A stretch of DNA of 64,000 nucleotides from Methylothermaceae bacteria B42 (GCA_001566965.1 LSNW01000032.1:598056-662055); one strand, 5' to 3'. Shown: positions 17,846-27,587, numbered from the stretch's first letter. Numbers and translations are program-made. The notes: a model not told the origin generated them from the sequence alone.

Positions 17846-18010
17846 TCAGCGGTAGGAAGACATTGCCGGATCTTTAGCAATCGCTTCCGCGCTGGTTTTA
17901 TATTTACCGTGTTCTGATTTTTTGACCATCCACATAGTAACTGCCACCGCGATGACAACCGCTGCAATAATATGCCAAAAGTAATCTTTTTCTTTATCTT
18001 GAGTCGCCAT
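17846..18010 (-). CDS. Small single-span membrane protein (54 residues)
   Basis: Minus-strand reading gives MATQDKEKDYFWHIIAAVV and onward: a short charged start, one hydrophobic helix at about residues 11-28, then a charged tail with KTSAEAIAKDPAMSSYR. GAGGAG lies seven bases upstream of the ATG, a strong reason to accept it. It converges on xoxJ and is separated from the beta-oxidation operon by about 125 bases. The family is unknown; the layout (N-in helix, soluble tail of about 25 residues) resembles small subunits or stabilisers of membrane complexes, but that is only a resemblance. Confidence 0.7.
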   Translation of the reverse strand: MATQDKEKDYFWHIIAAVVIAVAVTMWMVKKSEHGKYKTSAEAIAKDPAMSSYR

Positions 18011-18136
18011 AAAGAACTCCTCTTGTTTTAAACAATAGTGACTGATGAACAGTCGCTGGCTAAATTACCATGTATAATTTGTGGGTATTTTGACACAAGT
18101 CAAATTTTGGATGGTTTCACTAAAAGCATGGACCGG

Positions 18137-19921
18137 TCAGAACCGGTCCGTCTCAAACTCCATAATGGCTGGCGCGCCCGCCATGATGCTGGAAAAAAGC
18201 GATCCGCTGCGGGGTAGGATTTTTTCCATATAGAAACGCGCGGTGGCGATTTTGGCTTGGTAGAATCCTTGAGGATCGTTCTCCAACTTGGCCAACGCGG
18301 TTTCTGACATCCGCAGCCACATCCATCCCAGCGCTACCAGTCCGAACAATTGTAGATAATCGTAAGCGACTGCCGCCCCTTCGTCAGGATCTTGCATGCC
18401 CTTGAGAGCGATTTGCACGCTGGCCCGTTGCAGGCGGCCAAAGGCCTTGGCTACGGCACCCACCATGGGGGCGAGATGAGGATGGTTGCGCCGCTCGCTG
18501 AGATAGGCCTCCAAAGGCTGGAAAAACGTTCTAAGATGCCTGCCTGCATGAGCGGGCAATTTCCGGCCGATTAAATCCAGGGCCTGGATCCCGTTGGTTC
18601 CTTCATAGAGCTGGCCGATACGCGCATCACGCACTAATTGTTCGACACCATTTTCGGTGATATAGCCGTGTCCACCATAGACTTGTACTGCCAGGTTGGT
18701 GGCTTCGAAGCCTAAATCGGTAAAGAAGGCTTTCATCACCGGGGTGATCAGGGCGATGAAATCTTCGGCTTCCTGTCTTGCCTTTTCGTTGGTTTGTCTT
18801 TCGGAATGATCCAGTCGGGCGGCGGCCCACACGCTCATGGCCCGCATGCCTTCGTTATAGGCCCGCATGGTCAGAAGCATCCGCCGCACATCGGCATGGA
18901 CAATGATGGGATCGGCGGGTTTGTCAGGATTCACCGGCCCTTTCAAAGCCCGGCCCTGAAGGCGCTCGCGGGCGTAATGAACGGCATTTTGATAGCCGAT
19001 TTCCGCCAGCCCCAGACCTTGCAACCCTACCCACAGGCGGGCCCGATTCATCATCAAAAACATGGCTCGAAGACCTTGATTCTCCTTGCCAATCAGCCAG
19101 CCCTTGGCGTTATTGAAGCTCAAGGTGCAGGTGCTGGAGGCGCGGATTCCCATTTTGTGCTCGATGGAGACGCATTCGACGCCATTGGCAGGGCCAAGGG
19201 CGCCGTCTACCTGCGGGACAAATTTGGGCACTAAAAACAAACTGATGCCTTTGGTTCCGGGCGGTGCGTCAGGGGTACGGGCCAACACCATATGGATGAT
19301 GTTTTCCGTAAGATCGTGTTCGCCGGCGGAAATGAAGATTTTGCCGCCGTTCAATTGATAGCTGCCGTCTGCCTGGGGGACCGCGCGGGTACGGATGAGG
19401 CCCAGATCGGTACCACACTGGGGTTCGGTCAGGCACATGGTGCCGCTCCAGCGCCCTTCCACCAAAGGCGGGAGGTAAAGGGATTTCAGTTCATCGGTGC
19501 CGTATTGGTGGAGGAGTTCATAGACCCCGTGGGTTAATTCGGAATATATAGCGAACGAAAGGTTGGTGGAGCAAATCATCTCCCCCACCATGCAATGAAG
19601 CATGTGGGGCAGGCCTTGGCCGCCAAATTCGGGATCGCAACTGAGGGAAGGCCAGCCGCCTTCGATATATTGCCGGTAGGCTTCCTTGTACCCCTTGGGG
19701 GTAAAGACCTGGCCGTTTTCAAACCGGCAACCTTCCTGATCACCGCTTTGGTTCAGGGGCAGCAGCACTTTTTCGCAAAACCGCGCGGCTTCTTCCAAAA
19801 CAGCGCCCAACAGGTCCGGGGAAACGTCCTCCATACCCGGCAGCGACTGCAAATCACCGCCTTGGAGCAGTTCTTCGTAAACAAAGCGCATATCGCGCAG
19901 AGGGGCGGAGTAGGTCAACAT
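18137..19921 (-). CDS. Acyl-CoA dehydrogenase
   Basis: Flavoprotein that introduces the alpha-beta double bond in acyl-CoA. The 594-residue size and start MLTYSAPLRDMRFVYEEL place it in the long FadE-type group with an extra C-terminal domain, a group that also contains the methylmercaptopropionyl-CoA enzyme DmdC. Visible motifs are MCLTEPQCGTDLG (FAD/substrate loop), QVYGGHGYITENGVEQLVRD and YEGTNGIQALDLIGRK, whose Glu near residue 438 is the catalytic base. It is the last gene of the five-gene operon running from 27398 to 18137, 14 bases after the multifunctional gene. Confidence 0.93.
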   Translation of the reverse strand: MLTYSAPLRDMRFVYEELLQGGDLQSLPGMEDVSPDLLGAVLEEAARFCEKVLLPLNQSGDQEGCRFENGQVFTPKGYKEAYRQYIEGGWPSLSCDPEFGGQGLPHMLHCMVGEMICSTNLSFAIYSELTHGVYELLHQYGTDELKSLYLPPLVEGRWSGTMCLTEPQCGTDLGLIRTRAVPQADGSYQLNGGKIFISAGEHDLTENIIHMVLARTPDAPPGTKGISLFLVPKFVPQVDGALGPANGVECVSIEHKMGIRASSTCTLSFNNAKGWLIGKENQGLRAMFLMMNRARLWVGLQGLGLAEIGYQNAVHYARERLQGRALKGPVNPDKPADPIIVHADVRRMLLTMRAYNEGMRAMSVWAAARLDHSERQTNEKARQEAEDFIALITPVMKAFFTDLGFEATNLAVQVYGGHGYITENGVEQLVRDARIGQLYEGTNGIQALDLIGRKLPAHAGRHLRTFFQPLEAYLSERRNHPHLAPMVGAVAKAFGRLQRASVQIALKGMQDPDEGAAVAYDYLQLFGLVALGWMWLRMSETALAKLENDPQGFYQAKIATARFYMEKILPRSGSLFSSIMAGAPAIMEFETDRF

Positions 19922-19935
19922 GATGGTTACCTCAT

Positions 19936-22248
19936 TCAGTTGCGCAACGGTTTACCGGTGTCCAGCATGTGTTCCAGCCGGGCCAGGGTTTTGGGTTGGC
20001 GGATTAAATGCATAAAGGCCTGCCGCTCCAGTCCCAAAATGTCGTTTTCGCCAATTTCATCCACCAGATCGGTATCACCCCCGCTGAGAACCCGAGCCAA
20101 GTGCTTGGCAATTTCCGCATCGTATTCACTGGCTTGGCCTTTGAGGCGCAGTTGATGGACGCCCATGTCCAATGCGGCTTGGCCAGTCGGACCGGGCAGA
20201 TGGTAAGCCGGGGGTGCGGTAATGGCGTAATTTTCACAAAGCTTGAGAGCCAACTGCTTGGCGTCGTGCAGTACCCGATCCCTGTTCATGGTAATGCCGT
20301 CTTGGGCATCCAAAATCCTTTGCTTTTGGGCCTCGAAGGCGGAGCCTGACACCTTGGCCAGGCCGATTTGCTCGAAGGATTGACTTACTGGCGGAATAGG
20401 GCCGCCGGGTCGGTCGGGCGCCTGGCTATGGCGGCACAGCATTTCTTTGCAGCCGCCCCACGCGGGAATCAACCCGACCCCTACTTCCACCAGTCCAGAA
20501 TAAAGTTCGGCATGGCTTTGGCGGGCATCGCAGTGGAGCAGGATTTCGCAGCCGCCGCCCAGCGCCATGCCAGATGGCGCGCCAACCACAGGAAAAGGGG
20601 CGTATTTCAGTGCCTTGAAGGTGCTTTGCCCCTGGGCGACCAAGCGTTCGATTTCATCCCACAGGGCGGTATTGATGGCAAACATCAAGACTCCCAGATT
20701 GGCGCCGGCGGAAAAGTGCTGGGCTTCGTTATAAATGACCAGGGCTTTGAAATCCCGGGCGACGATGGTGATGGTCTTTTCAATCATCTCCATCACCAAA
20801 GGATCCAGGGTGTTCATCTTGCTGTGGAACTCCAAACAGGCCACGCCGTCACCGATATCCCAGAGGCTGGCGGAAGCATTTTTTGCCACTGGCTTGCTGG
20901 CGATTTTGATATCTTCCAAAAGCAGCACGCCTGTAGGACGCCGAATCGGTTGATATTGGCCGTCGAATCCAAGCTGCCACTTTTGTTGGTCACGGATTTG
21001 GTAAAAACGCTCCGCCTTTTGAAGCAAGTCGGGCACAGGCTGGTTTTCTGCTTCCAGTTTCTGGCGGAACCAGTTCACGCCCAGTTTATCGATCAGTTCA
21101 AAAGGCCCGTATTTCCAGTTGTAACCCATCTTCATGGCTTGGTCTATCGAATGGATATCGTGGGCGATTTCAGGCGCCACTTGCACGGCATACAGCAGGG
21201 TTTGGGAAAAGACCCGCCAAGCGTAGCGGCCAGCCTTGTCGGGGAAGGTTAAAAAACCTTGCAATCCTTCCCGGCGGGCAGCGGACAAGCCGGCCAAATT
21301 TGGTTTTTGGGCGGGCCGGTATTCCCCTGTGGCCAAATCCAACGCTTGTTTAACGCGCTTGCCCCCGGAGGTATCGAGGCGGTAAAAACCGCCCTTGCCT
21401 TTGCGCCCGGTAAATCCCGAGGCGATCATTTTTTCCAGAAAGTCCGGGATCCGGGCGATCTGTTGCAAAGAATCGGCGGCGGGCAGACGCTGCTGAAGGT
21501 TGGCGAGGATCTTGGGCATTAAATCCAGCCCTACCAAATCGAGCAGGCCGAAAATGCCGGTTTTGGGAATGCCTAAGGGGCGTAGGGCAGCGTCGGCTTC
21601 CTCGACCGTCAAACCCAGCTCCAGAGCGCTCAATAATCCCCATTGCAACCAGTAGCTGCCAATCCGGTTGGCAATGAAGCCCGGCGTGTCCTTGCACTGG
21701 ATAACGGTTTTTCCCAGGTGGTGATCCAGACAGGTGATGAGTGCTTCCAAGCGGGTGCTTTCGCACTGTCCAGGCACCACTTCCAGCAACCGCATGTAAC
21801 GGGGCGGGTTAAAGAAATGGGTAATACAAAAACGATTGGCCAGGTCTTCCGAAAGACCCGAGGTTAACTGGGCCAAGGGCAAGGTAGAGGTATTGGAAGA
21901 CAGCACGGCAGAAGGTTTCAGGAACGGTTCAATTTTCTGGTAAAGGGATTGCTTGATGGCAAGATCCTCGATCACCGCTTCACAGACCCAATCGGCTTCT
22001 GTGAGCCATTCCAGATGATCTTCCAGATTGCCGGGCCGGATCCTGCGGGCGAATTTCGGCAACATCAAAGGCGCAGGCTGCATTTTCAGCAGACGGTCGA
22101 TAGCGCCTTTGGCGAGCATATCCCGGTCAGGAGCACCTTCCGGCACAATATCCAACAACATCACTTCCAGCCCAGCGTTGGCCGCCTGGGCGGCAATCTG
22201 CGCCCCCATCACCCCAGCACCCAGGATGGCTACTTTTTGCACGCTCAT
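19936..22248 (-). CDS. 3-hydroxyacyl-CoA dehydrogenase/enoyl-CoA hydratase fusion
   Basis: Carries out the second and third steps of beta-oxidation. In 770 residues the order is dehydrogenase first (AILGAGVMGAQIAAQAANAG NAD site, then SSNTSTLPLA, THFFNPPRYM, CKDTPGFIANRIG), hydratase second (GAPSGMALGGGCEILLHCD with the oxyanion-hole glycines, about residue 555 on). This is the FadN-like order of Bacillus, the reverse of E. coli FadB. The start is the ATG at 22248, which shares one base with the thiolase stop; earlier in-frame Met or Arg-rich sequence is thiolase shadow. Confidence 0.93.
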   Translation of the reverse strand: MSVQKVAILGAGVMGAQIAAQAANAGLEVMLLDIVPEGAPDRDMLAKGAIDRLLKMQPAPLMLPKFARRIRPGNLEDHLEWLTEADWVCEAVIEDLAIKQSLYQKIEPFLKPSAVLSSNTSTLPLAQLTSGLSEDLANRFCITHFFNPPRYMRLLEVVPGQCESTRLEALITCLDHHLGKTVIQCKDTPGFIANRIGSYWLQWGLLSALELGLTVEEADAALRPLGIPKTGIFGLLDLVGLDLMPKILANLQQRLPAADSLQQIARIPDFLEKMIASGFTGRKGKGGFYRLDTSGGKRVKQALDLATGEYRPAQKPNLAGLSAARREGLQGFLTFPDKAGRYAWRVFSQTLLYAVQVAPEIAHDIHSIDQAMKMGYNWKYGPFELIDKLGVNWFRQKLEAENQPVPDLLQKAERFYQIRDQQKWQLGFDGQYQPIRRPTGVLLLEDIKIASKPVAKNASASLWDIGDGVACLEFHSKMNTLDPLVMEMIEKTITIVARDFKALVIYNEAQHFSAGANLGVLMFAINTALWDEIERLVAQGQSTFKALKYAPFPVVGAPSGMALGGGCEILLHCDARQSHAELYSGLVEVGVGLIPAWGGCKEMLCRHSQAPDRPGGPIPPVSQSFEQIGLAKVSGSAFEAQKQRILDAQDGITMNRDRVLHDAKQLALKLCENYAITAPPAYHLPGPTGQAALDMGVHQLRLKGQASEYDAEIAKHLARVLSGGDTDLVDEIGENDILGLERQAFMHLIRQPKTLARLEHMLDTGKPLRN

Positions 22249-23387
22249 CACACTGCCTCCAGAACCGTCGCCATGCCTTGTCCGCCGCCTACGCAAAGGG
22301 TTGCTAGGGCATAACGTTTGCCCGTACGCTTGAGCAGTTGCGCCGCTTTGCCGGTGATTCTGGCGCCACTGGCGCCGAGGGGATGGCCCAAAGCAATGGC
22401 GCCCCCGTCCAGGTTAATTTTACTGAGGTCCAGGTTGAGCTCTTTGACCACCGAAAGCACTTGGGCGGCGAACGCTTCGTTGATTTCAATCAGGTCAATG
22501 TCGTCGAGGGTCAAACCCGCCCTCTGGAGCGCCTTTTGGGTGGCCCCCACAGGGCCGATACCCATAATTTCCGGCGCGCATCCGGTGACCGCCATGCTTT
22601 TGATCTTAGCCAACGGCTCCAGATTATGGCGGCTGGCAAATTCCATGCTGCAGACCAAAACTGCGCTGGCACCATCGGTAAGCGGGGAAGAAGTGCCGGC
22701 GGTAATGGTGCCATCGGCAAGAAAAGCGGGCTTGAGTTGCGCCAGTTTTTCCAGGCTGGTATCGCTGCGGATGCAGCCATCTTCGGTAACTTCATTTCCG
22801 TCAGGAGTTCGAATGGGGACGATTTCTTCCCGGAAACGCCCCTCGGCCTGGGCGGCGGCTGCCTTTTGATGGCTGCTCAAGGCGAATTTTTCCTGCTCTT
22901 CCCGGGGGATGGCGTATTTCTTGGCCAGGTTTTCCGCAGTCTCTCCCATGCTCATATAGGCTTGGGGGAATTTTTCGTAGAGTCCGGGATGGGGCATGGG
23001 GTTATAACCGCCCATGGGGATACGGGTCATGCTTTCCACGCCGGCGCAGATAAAGGCCTCACCGCTGCCCCAGCGGATGGCGCCGGCGGCGCTGTGGATG
23101 GATTGCATGGAGGAGCCGCACCAGCGGTTGATGGTTTGACCGGCGATAGGTTGTGGCAGTCCCGCCAGGAATACCACCATCCGGCCTAAATTAAAGCCTT
23201 GCTCGGCTTCCTGGAAAGCACAGCCCAGCATGATTTCTTCGATCTCCTCGGGGGGTACTTTGCTGCGTTTCAGCAAGCCCTGGATGACCTGGGCGGTCAG
23301 ATCGTCGGGCCGGGTGCGGATAAGGGCGCCCTTGTGGGCCGGGGTGAAGGGGGAACGGCAATAGCTGGCGATGACCACATCATTCAT
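22248..23387 (-). CDS. fadA: Acetyl-CoA acyltransferase (3-ketoacyl-CoA thiolase)
   Basis: Cleaves 3-ketoacyl-CoA to acetyl-CoA in the last step of beta-oxidation. The 379-residue enzyme has the nucleophile Cys in NRWCGSSMQSIHSAA near residue 88, the NEAFAAQ His-side loop, the His of LGHPLGASGARI and the second Cys in CVGGGQG near the end. The typical CRSPFTPAHKGAL N-terminus is present. It overlaps fadD by eight bases and the downstream fusion gene by one, so the three are probably translated in a coupled way. Confidence 0.94.
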   Translation of the reverse strand: MNDVVIASYCRSPFTPAHKGALIRTRPDDLTAQVIQGLLKRSKVPPEEIEEIMLGCAFQEAEQGFNLGRMVVFLAGLPQPIAGQTINRWCGSSMQSIHSAAGAIRWGSGEAFICAGVESMTRIPMGGYNPMPHPGLYEKFPQAYMSMGETAENLAKKYAIPREEQEKFALSSHQKAAAAQAEGRFREEIVPIRTPDGNEVTEDGCIRSDTSLEKLAQLKPAFLADGTITAGTSSPLTDGASAVLVCSMEFASRHNLEPLAKIKSMAVTGCAPEIMGIGPVGATQKALQRAGLTLDDIDLIEINEAFAAQVLSVVKELNLDLSKINLDGGAIALGHPLGASGARITGKAAQLLKRTGKRYALATLCVGGGQGMATVLEAV

Positions 23388-25065
23388 CTTTAAGCTCCTC
23401 TTTTAGCTGACGGCGCAAGATTTTGCCCACGGTGGTTTTGGGCAGTTCGTCTCTGAATTCAATATATTTGGGGATCTTATAGCCAGTCAAGTTGGCGCGG
23501 CAGAAGATTTTTAGTTCTTTTACGGTAAGATCGGGATCGTCGGCGACCACGAAAACTTTGATGGCTTCGCCGGTTTTTTCATCGGGAACGCCAATGGCGG
23601 CGCATTCTTTCACCTTGGGGTGACTGACAATGACCTGTTCGATTTCGTTAGGATAAACGTTGAAACCGGATACCAGAATCATGTCTTTTTTGCGATCGAC
23701 AATATAGAAGAAGCCTTTGTCGTCCATTTTGGCGATATCGCCGGTTCTCAGCCAACCGTCTTCGGTGAATACGGCTTTACTTTCCTCTGGCTGCTTCCAG
23801 TAGCCCCGCATGACTTGAGGCCCCCGGACGCATAATTCCCCCTCTTTGCCGATGGGTTGCGGTTCGCCGCCATCAAGGATACAACAGTCGGTGGAAGGCA
23901 GTGGCAGGCCGATGCTGCCGGTAAAGGCTTCAATATCCAATGGATTGAGGGTGACCACCGGCGAGGTTTCGGTCAAGCCATAGCCTTCAATCACCGGACT
24001 GCCGGTAATTTGCTGCCAGTCTTCCGCCACCGCTTTTTGCATGGACATGCCGCCGGCCATGGTGAGCTTGAGGTCGGAAAAATGCAGCTGCTTGAAACCC
24101 GGCGTATGCATTAAATGAATAAACAAGGTGTTGACGCCGGTGAGCACGGTAAAACGGATTTTGGACAGCTTTTTGACAAACAGCTTCAAGTCCCGGGGAT
24201 TGGTAATCAGGTGGTTGTTCACTCCCAATGTCAAACCAACCCACAGGTTCGCGGTCAGGGCAAAGATATGGTAAAGCGGCAAGGCGGTCACCACATCTTC
24301 CTCGCCAATCAACATCCGCCGGTGCCAGTCCTCACAGGTAAGCCAAAGCCGAACCTGTTCGATATTGGCGAGAAGGTTGCCGTGGGTGAGCATAGCGCCC
24401 TTGGGGGTGCCGGTGGTGCCGCCGGTATATTGCAGAAATGCCAAATCTTCTTGGTTGAGCGTCACTTCAGGGCGCACTGGTTGGCCTTGTTCCAGAGCCT
24501 GGCGCAAGGGAATGGCGGTTGGGAGGTGGTAAGGCGGCACTTTACGGCGCACGTATTTTAAAACTGTGTTGATAAGCTGGCGTTTGGGGAAGCCGCATAG
24601 ATCCCCGGCGCTGGTGAGAATGATATGATGGGTGGGGACTTCATCCAGCACCTTTTCCAGAACATAGGCAAAATTCTCCAAAATAACGATAGCTTCGGCC
24701 TCCGAGTCTTGAAGCTCATAAGCCAATTCCCGGGGGGTGAACAAAGGGTTGACATTGACCACCGTCAGCCCGGCGCGCAACGCCCCCAGAAGCACAACCG
24801 GATATTGCAGCAGATTGGGCAACATGATGGCTATTCTGGTGCCGGGCTTGAGCTGCAAGTGCCGGTGGAGATAATCGGCAAACCTGAGTGACAACAAATT
24901 CCACTGATGATAAGTAAATGTGGTTCCCAAATTTTCCAGGGCGGGCAAATCGGCAAATTGTTTGCTGCATTGTTCGAATAGTTCGACCAGGGACGCTTGC
25001 CCGGGAGGGGTGATGGTCTCTGGAAGACAGGGAGGATATTGTTGTAGCCAAGGTTTAATCGTCAT
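23380..25065 (-). CDS. fadD: Long-chain acyl-CoA synthetase
   Basis: Activates fatty acids to CoA esters with ATP. The 561 residues are close to E. coli FadD in length and show the adenylate-forming motifs FLQYTGGTTGTPKGAMLTHG (P-loop type), EGYGLTETSPV, GWLRTGDIAKMDDKGFFYIVDR and the C-terminal Lys region LPKTTVGKILRRQLKEEL. It starts in an ATGA-type overlap of four bases with the preceding acyltransferase/hydrolase gene and overlaps fadA at its end. Confidence 0.95.
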   Translation of the reverse strand: MTIKPWLQQYPPCLPETITPPGQASLVELFEQCSKQFADLPALENLGTTFTYHQWNLLSLRFADYLHRHLQLKPGTRIAIMLPNLLQYPVVLLGALRAGLTVVNVNPLFTPRELAYELQDSEAEAIVILENFAYVLEKVLDEVPTHHIILTSAGDLCGFPKRQLINTVLKYVRRKVPPYHLPTAIPLRQALEQGQPVRPEVTLNQEDLAFLQYTGGTTGTPKGAMLTHGNLLANIEQVRLWLTCEDWHRRMLIGEEDVVTALPLYHIFALTANLWVGLTLGVNNHLITNPRDLKLFVKKLSKIRFTVLTGVNTLFIHLMHTPGFKQLHFSDLKLTMAGGMSMQKAVAEDWQQITGSPVIEGYGLTETSPVVTLNPLDIEAFTGSIGLPLPSTDCCILDGGEPQPIGKEGELCVRGPQVMRGYWKQPEESKAVFTEDGWLRTGDIAKMDDKGFFYIVDRKKDMILVSGFNVYPNEIEQVIVSHPKVKECAAIGVPDEKTGEAIKVFVVADDPDLTVKELKIFCRANLTGYKIPKYIEFRDELPKTTVGKILRRQLKEELKDE

Positions 25066-27398
25066 GATGCTGCAACCATTTGTGGCTGATTATGGGGCCG
25101 GGTGCATTGATTGAGAAAGAACAAAATCATGTCATGGACGCCACCGGGATCGTTAAAAACGATATCGTGCTTCGAAGAAGTGATGAGCGTCAGGGTCTTT
25201 TGCTGGGTACCCAATTTGTCAAAAATGATCTCGGCGCTGTCGGGCTCGACGACCGGATCGCGGTCACTTTGAATCAAAAGTACCCGGCAATGGACATTGC
25301 CGAGATGTTTTTCCGTTTCCGAAATCAACCGCTTTAGCTCGTTTAACGCGCGGATGGGAATGTGGCGGTAATTGGTTTCCGGGTGCTCGGATTCGTGGAC
25401 CGTAAACTCCTTGAGTCCGCCTGCCGCCACCCATTGGGTTAGCACATTGGCTTGATGGACTAAAGGCACCAAGGACATGACGGGGTCGCGAAACTTCACC
25501 GGCGGCGCCACGGCGACAACCCCCATCAAACAGTCGGGTTGATCGGCTGCCATTCTCAGTGCCAGGACGGCACCAGTGGAGAAACCGACAACGGTTATCT
25601 TCTCTGTCAAATCTTCGAGAATGCGGTAGCCCCGCCATGCCGAATCGAGCCAATCCTGCCAGCTACGTTCACGCAGATCACAAGGGGATGTGCCATGGCC
25701 CTTCAGCCGGACTGCCAATACCATGTACCCTTGTTGGACTAGATGTTCGGCCAATGGCCGCATGACCGCGGGGGAAGCCAACAGGCCGTGGATCAATAAC
25801 ACGCCCCGGTTGGAAGGTGTCGACGGCTCAAGCAAATAGGGCTCACCGCTGATAGTGACGGTTTCGTTTTCATTGATGGGTTCGAAACAGGGGGCGGAAT
25901 AAAATGCTTTGTCCCAACGCCAGGCTTGCAATTCATCGTCAAAACGAAGCAAGGCCAATTCCCGGCGGCTTATTTCTCTGGCCCGCTCATAGGCATTGGC
26001 AATGACCCCCTTGAGATCAGGTAGCGGCGCCACTTCATTGGCATACACGGCAACGGGATTTTCCAGGCGGATGGTATCGAATTCAAATTCCTCGCAAAGC
26101 TTGGGCAAAAAATAGTATGCGTCTTCTACGGATTCAATCAGCTCAGCATCTTCAGCGGTACCAATGAATTGATGGAGTGCAGGGGGCTCTTTATCCGGCA
26201 GTTGGGCATAAAGTTCAGGATTGCGAAGACTGCGATGCAAGAAAAATTCTTTTTTTTGCTGAATTTGCTTAATCGTTAAATAAAGCACCATACGGAAATC
26301 CGCCCGGGTGATCTTCCCGTGCCTTTTTTCGAGGCAATGGTAAATCAAGGTGGCTGCAAGGTGACTTAAATTGATGGTGACCGCTTTATACATGGCATCC
26401 ATATAGTGATCACGGATGCATTGGGCGTTTTGGCGTATTCTTTGGGCCAGCAGTTTGGTTTTCCATTCACTGCTGTGACGCCAAGAGAAAATCTCACCCA
26501 GGCTTTGGACTTCGTGAAAAACCGATTTCAAAATCCACCGTTCCCATGAATTCCAACATTCAGCCACGGGGACAGGCTCACCTAAATGGATATCCATATC
26601 CGTATCTTTTATAAGCAAATTGCCCTCAATCAACAGCTCTTCCAAATGCCGTTTGCTCAAACCGGGACGGATGATATCCACCGCTTCCCGGATGACGTTG
26701 TCATCAATCCGCAGTGGATAGAAAGTGATATTGGCTGGAATGATAATGGTGGGCTGAGCGGCGCGTTCCAGCAAAAGCGCTTGATCGGATAATTGGCATT
26801 GTTGCAGCCAGCGCTGGAGTTTGTCTTGTTGGTTTAACCGCTTGGCTTCCAGAATGGCCTGTTTGAAAATGTCCAATCCCAGCCCCAATACCGCGGCGCC
26901 GGTATGGTGTTTGCGTTGCCCGGCAGCGGTGCGAGAAAAAATGCTGTAGCGTCCTTTGGTATCGATGACACGCCGGTCCTTAACCATGCCCCCTTCCGGA
27001 AAAATGATGACTTTATGGCCGCGCAGGATTTGAGTGGCCAACAGCGGCATTAAATCGGGCGTATCGTGGGGAATGGCGCCAATGGATAACAAAAGCTGGG
27101 CGAGACTCTCGTCTGCTTCGAACAATTCCCGGTGGGCGATGGCGCAGCAATAGGCGCCGGTGGATTCATAGATTAAATATTGGGGAATTAAGGTTTCAAA
27201 GCGGGCGAAGTGATTGAAGACAAAGATTTGCCCCTTGCGCACCCAGTCGTCTGGATCGTGAAGCTTGAAATTAATATGCAGAAAACGCTTGATGAAGCGG
27301 AAAAGCTTGACCAGACGATCATAAACATCAGTATCGATGTTGTATTGGTCATACGGCAACTGCCGGAATTTAGCCAGTACCGTATCAGACTCGGGCAT
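25062..27398 (-). CDS. Fusion of glycerolipid acyltransferase-like and alpha/beta-hydrolase (lipase-like) domains
   Basis: 778 residues. Residues about 45-290 resemble PlsC-type acyltransferases: the catalytic motif appears as NHFARFET, giving H-x4-E where H-x4-D is usual, followed by IFPEGGMVKDRR, the substrate-binding FPEG motif. Residues 300-500 are a helical region without a recognised family. Residues about 525-770 are an alpha/beta-hydrolase: oxyanion HGLLASPAVMRPLAE, nucleophile GFSTGA, acid QSDRDPVV and a late His in SKHD, as in monoacylglycerol lipases. No signal peptide is seen. It leads the beta-oxidation operon, so releasing or exchanging acyl chains for FadD is a plausible job. 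Confidence 0.82.
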   Translation of the reverse strand: MPESDTVLAKFRQLPYDQYNIDTDVYDRLVKLFRFIKRFLHINFKLHDPDDWVRKGQIFVFNHFARFETLIPQYLIYESTGAYCCAIAHRELFEADESLAQLLLSIGAIPHDTPDLMPLLATQILRGHKVIIFPEGGMVKDRRVIDTKGRYSIFSRTAAGQRKHHTGAAVLGLGLDIFKQAILEAKRLNQQDKLQRWLQQCQLSDQALLLERAAQPTIIIPANITFYPLRIDDNVIREAVDIIRPGLSKRHLEELLIEGNLLIKDTDMDIHLGEPVPVAECWNSWERWILKSVFHEVQSLGEIFSWRHSSEWKTKLLAQRIRQNAQCIRDHYMDAMYKAVTINLSHLAATLIYHCLEKRHGKITRADFRMVLYLTIKQIQQKKEFFLHRSLRNPELYAQLPDKEPPALHQFIGTAEDAELIESVEDAYYFLPKLCEEFEFDTIRLENPVAVYANEVAPLPDLKGVIANAYERAREISRRELALLRFDDELQAWRWDKAFYSAPCFEPINENETVTISGEPYLLEPSTPSNRGVLLIHGLLASPAVMRPLAEHLVQQGYMVLAVRLKGHGTSPCDLRERSWQDWLDSAWRGYRILEDLTEKITVVGFSTGAVLALRMAADQPDCLMGVVAVAPPVKFRDPVMSLVPLVHQANVLTQWVAAGGLKEFTVHESEHPETNYRHIPIRALNELKRLISETEKHLGNVHCRVLLIQSDRDPVVEPDSAEIIFDKLGTQQKTLTLITSSKHDIVFNDPGGVHDMILFFLNQCTRPHNQPQMVAAS

Positions 27399-27436
27399 CG
27401 CCAGAACCTTTTTCAGGAAGTGTTGTTATTAAGTGT

Positions 27437-27450
27437 GCGCCTGAAGGCGC
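27437..27450. promoter_or_regulatory. Perfect inverted repeat upstream of the beta-oxidation operon
   Basis: GCGCCT-GA-AGGCGC lies about 40 bases upstream of the operon's first start codon on the minus strand. It could be a short operator or an mRNA leader hairpin. No fatty-acid regulator gene is found in the window. Confidence 0.3.
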
Positions 27451-27525
27451 GGAAATTCAAGCATTCTGGTAATTTTTACGCTTTTGCACCAAAGGTTTTT
27501 TATTTTCTGTAAACCTCCAAGCATA

Positions 27526-27553
27526 AAAAAACGGGCCATTTGGCCCGTTTTTT
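27526..27553. terminator. Rho-independent terminator, reads as bidirectional
   Basis: AAAAAACGGGCC pairs with GGCCCGTTTTTT around ATTT. On the minus strand it lies 35 bases after the 191-residue membrane protein gene and ends that transcript before the beta-oxidation operon. Confidence 0.9.
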
Positions 27554-27587
27554 AAAAAGATAGATCGCTTACGTTTTAAGAAATAAA

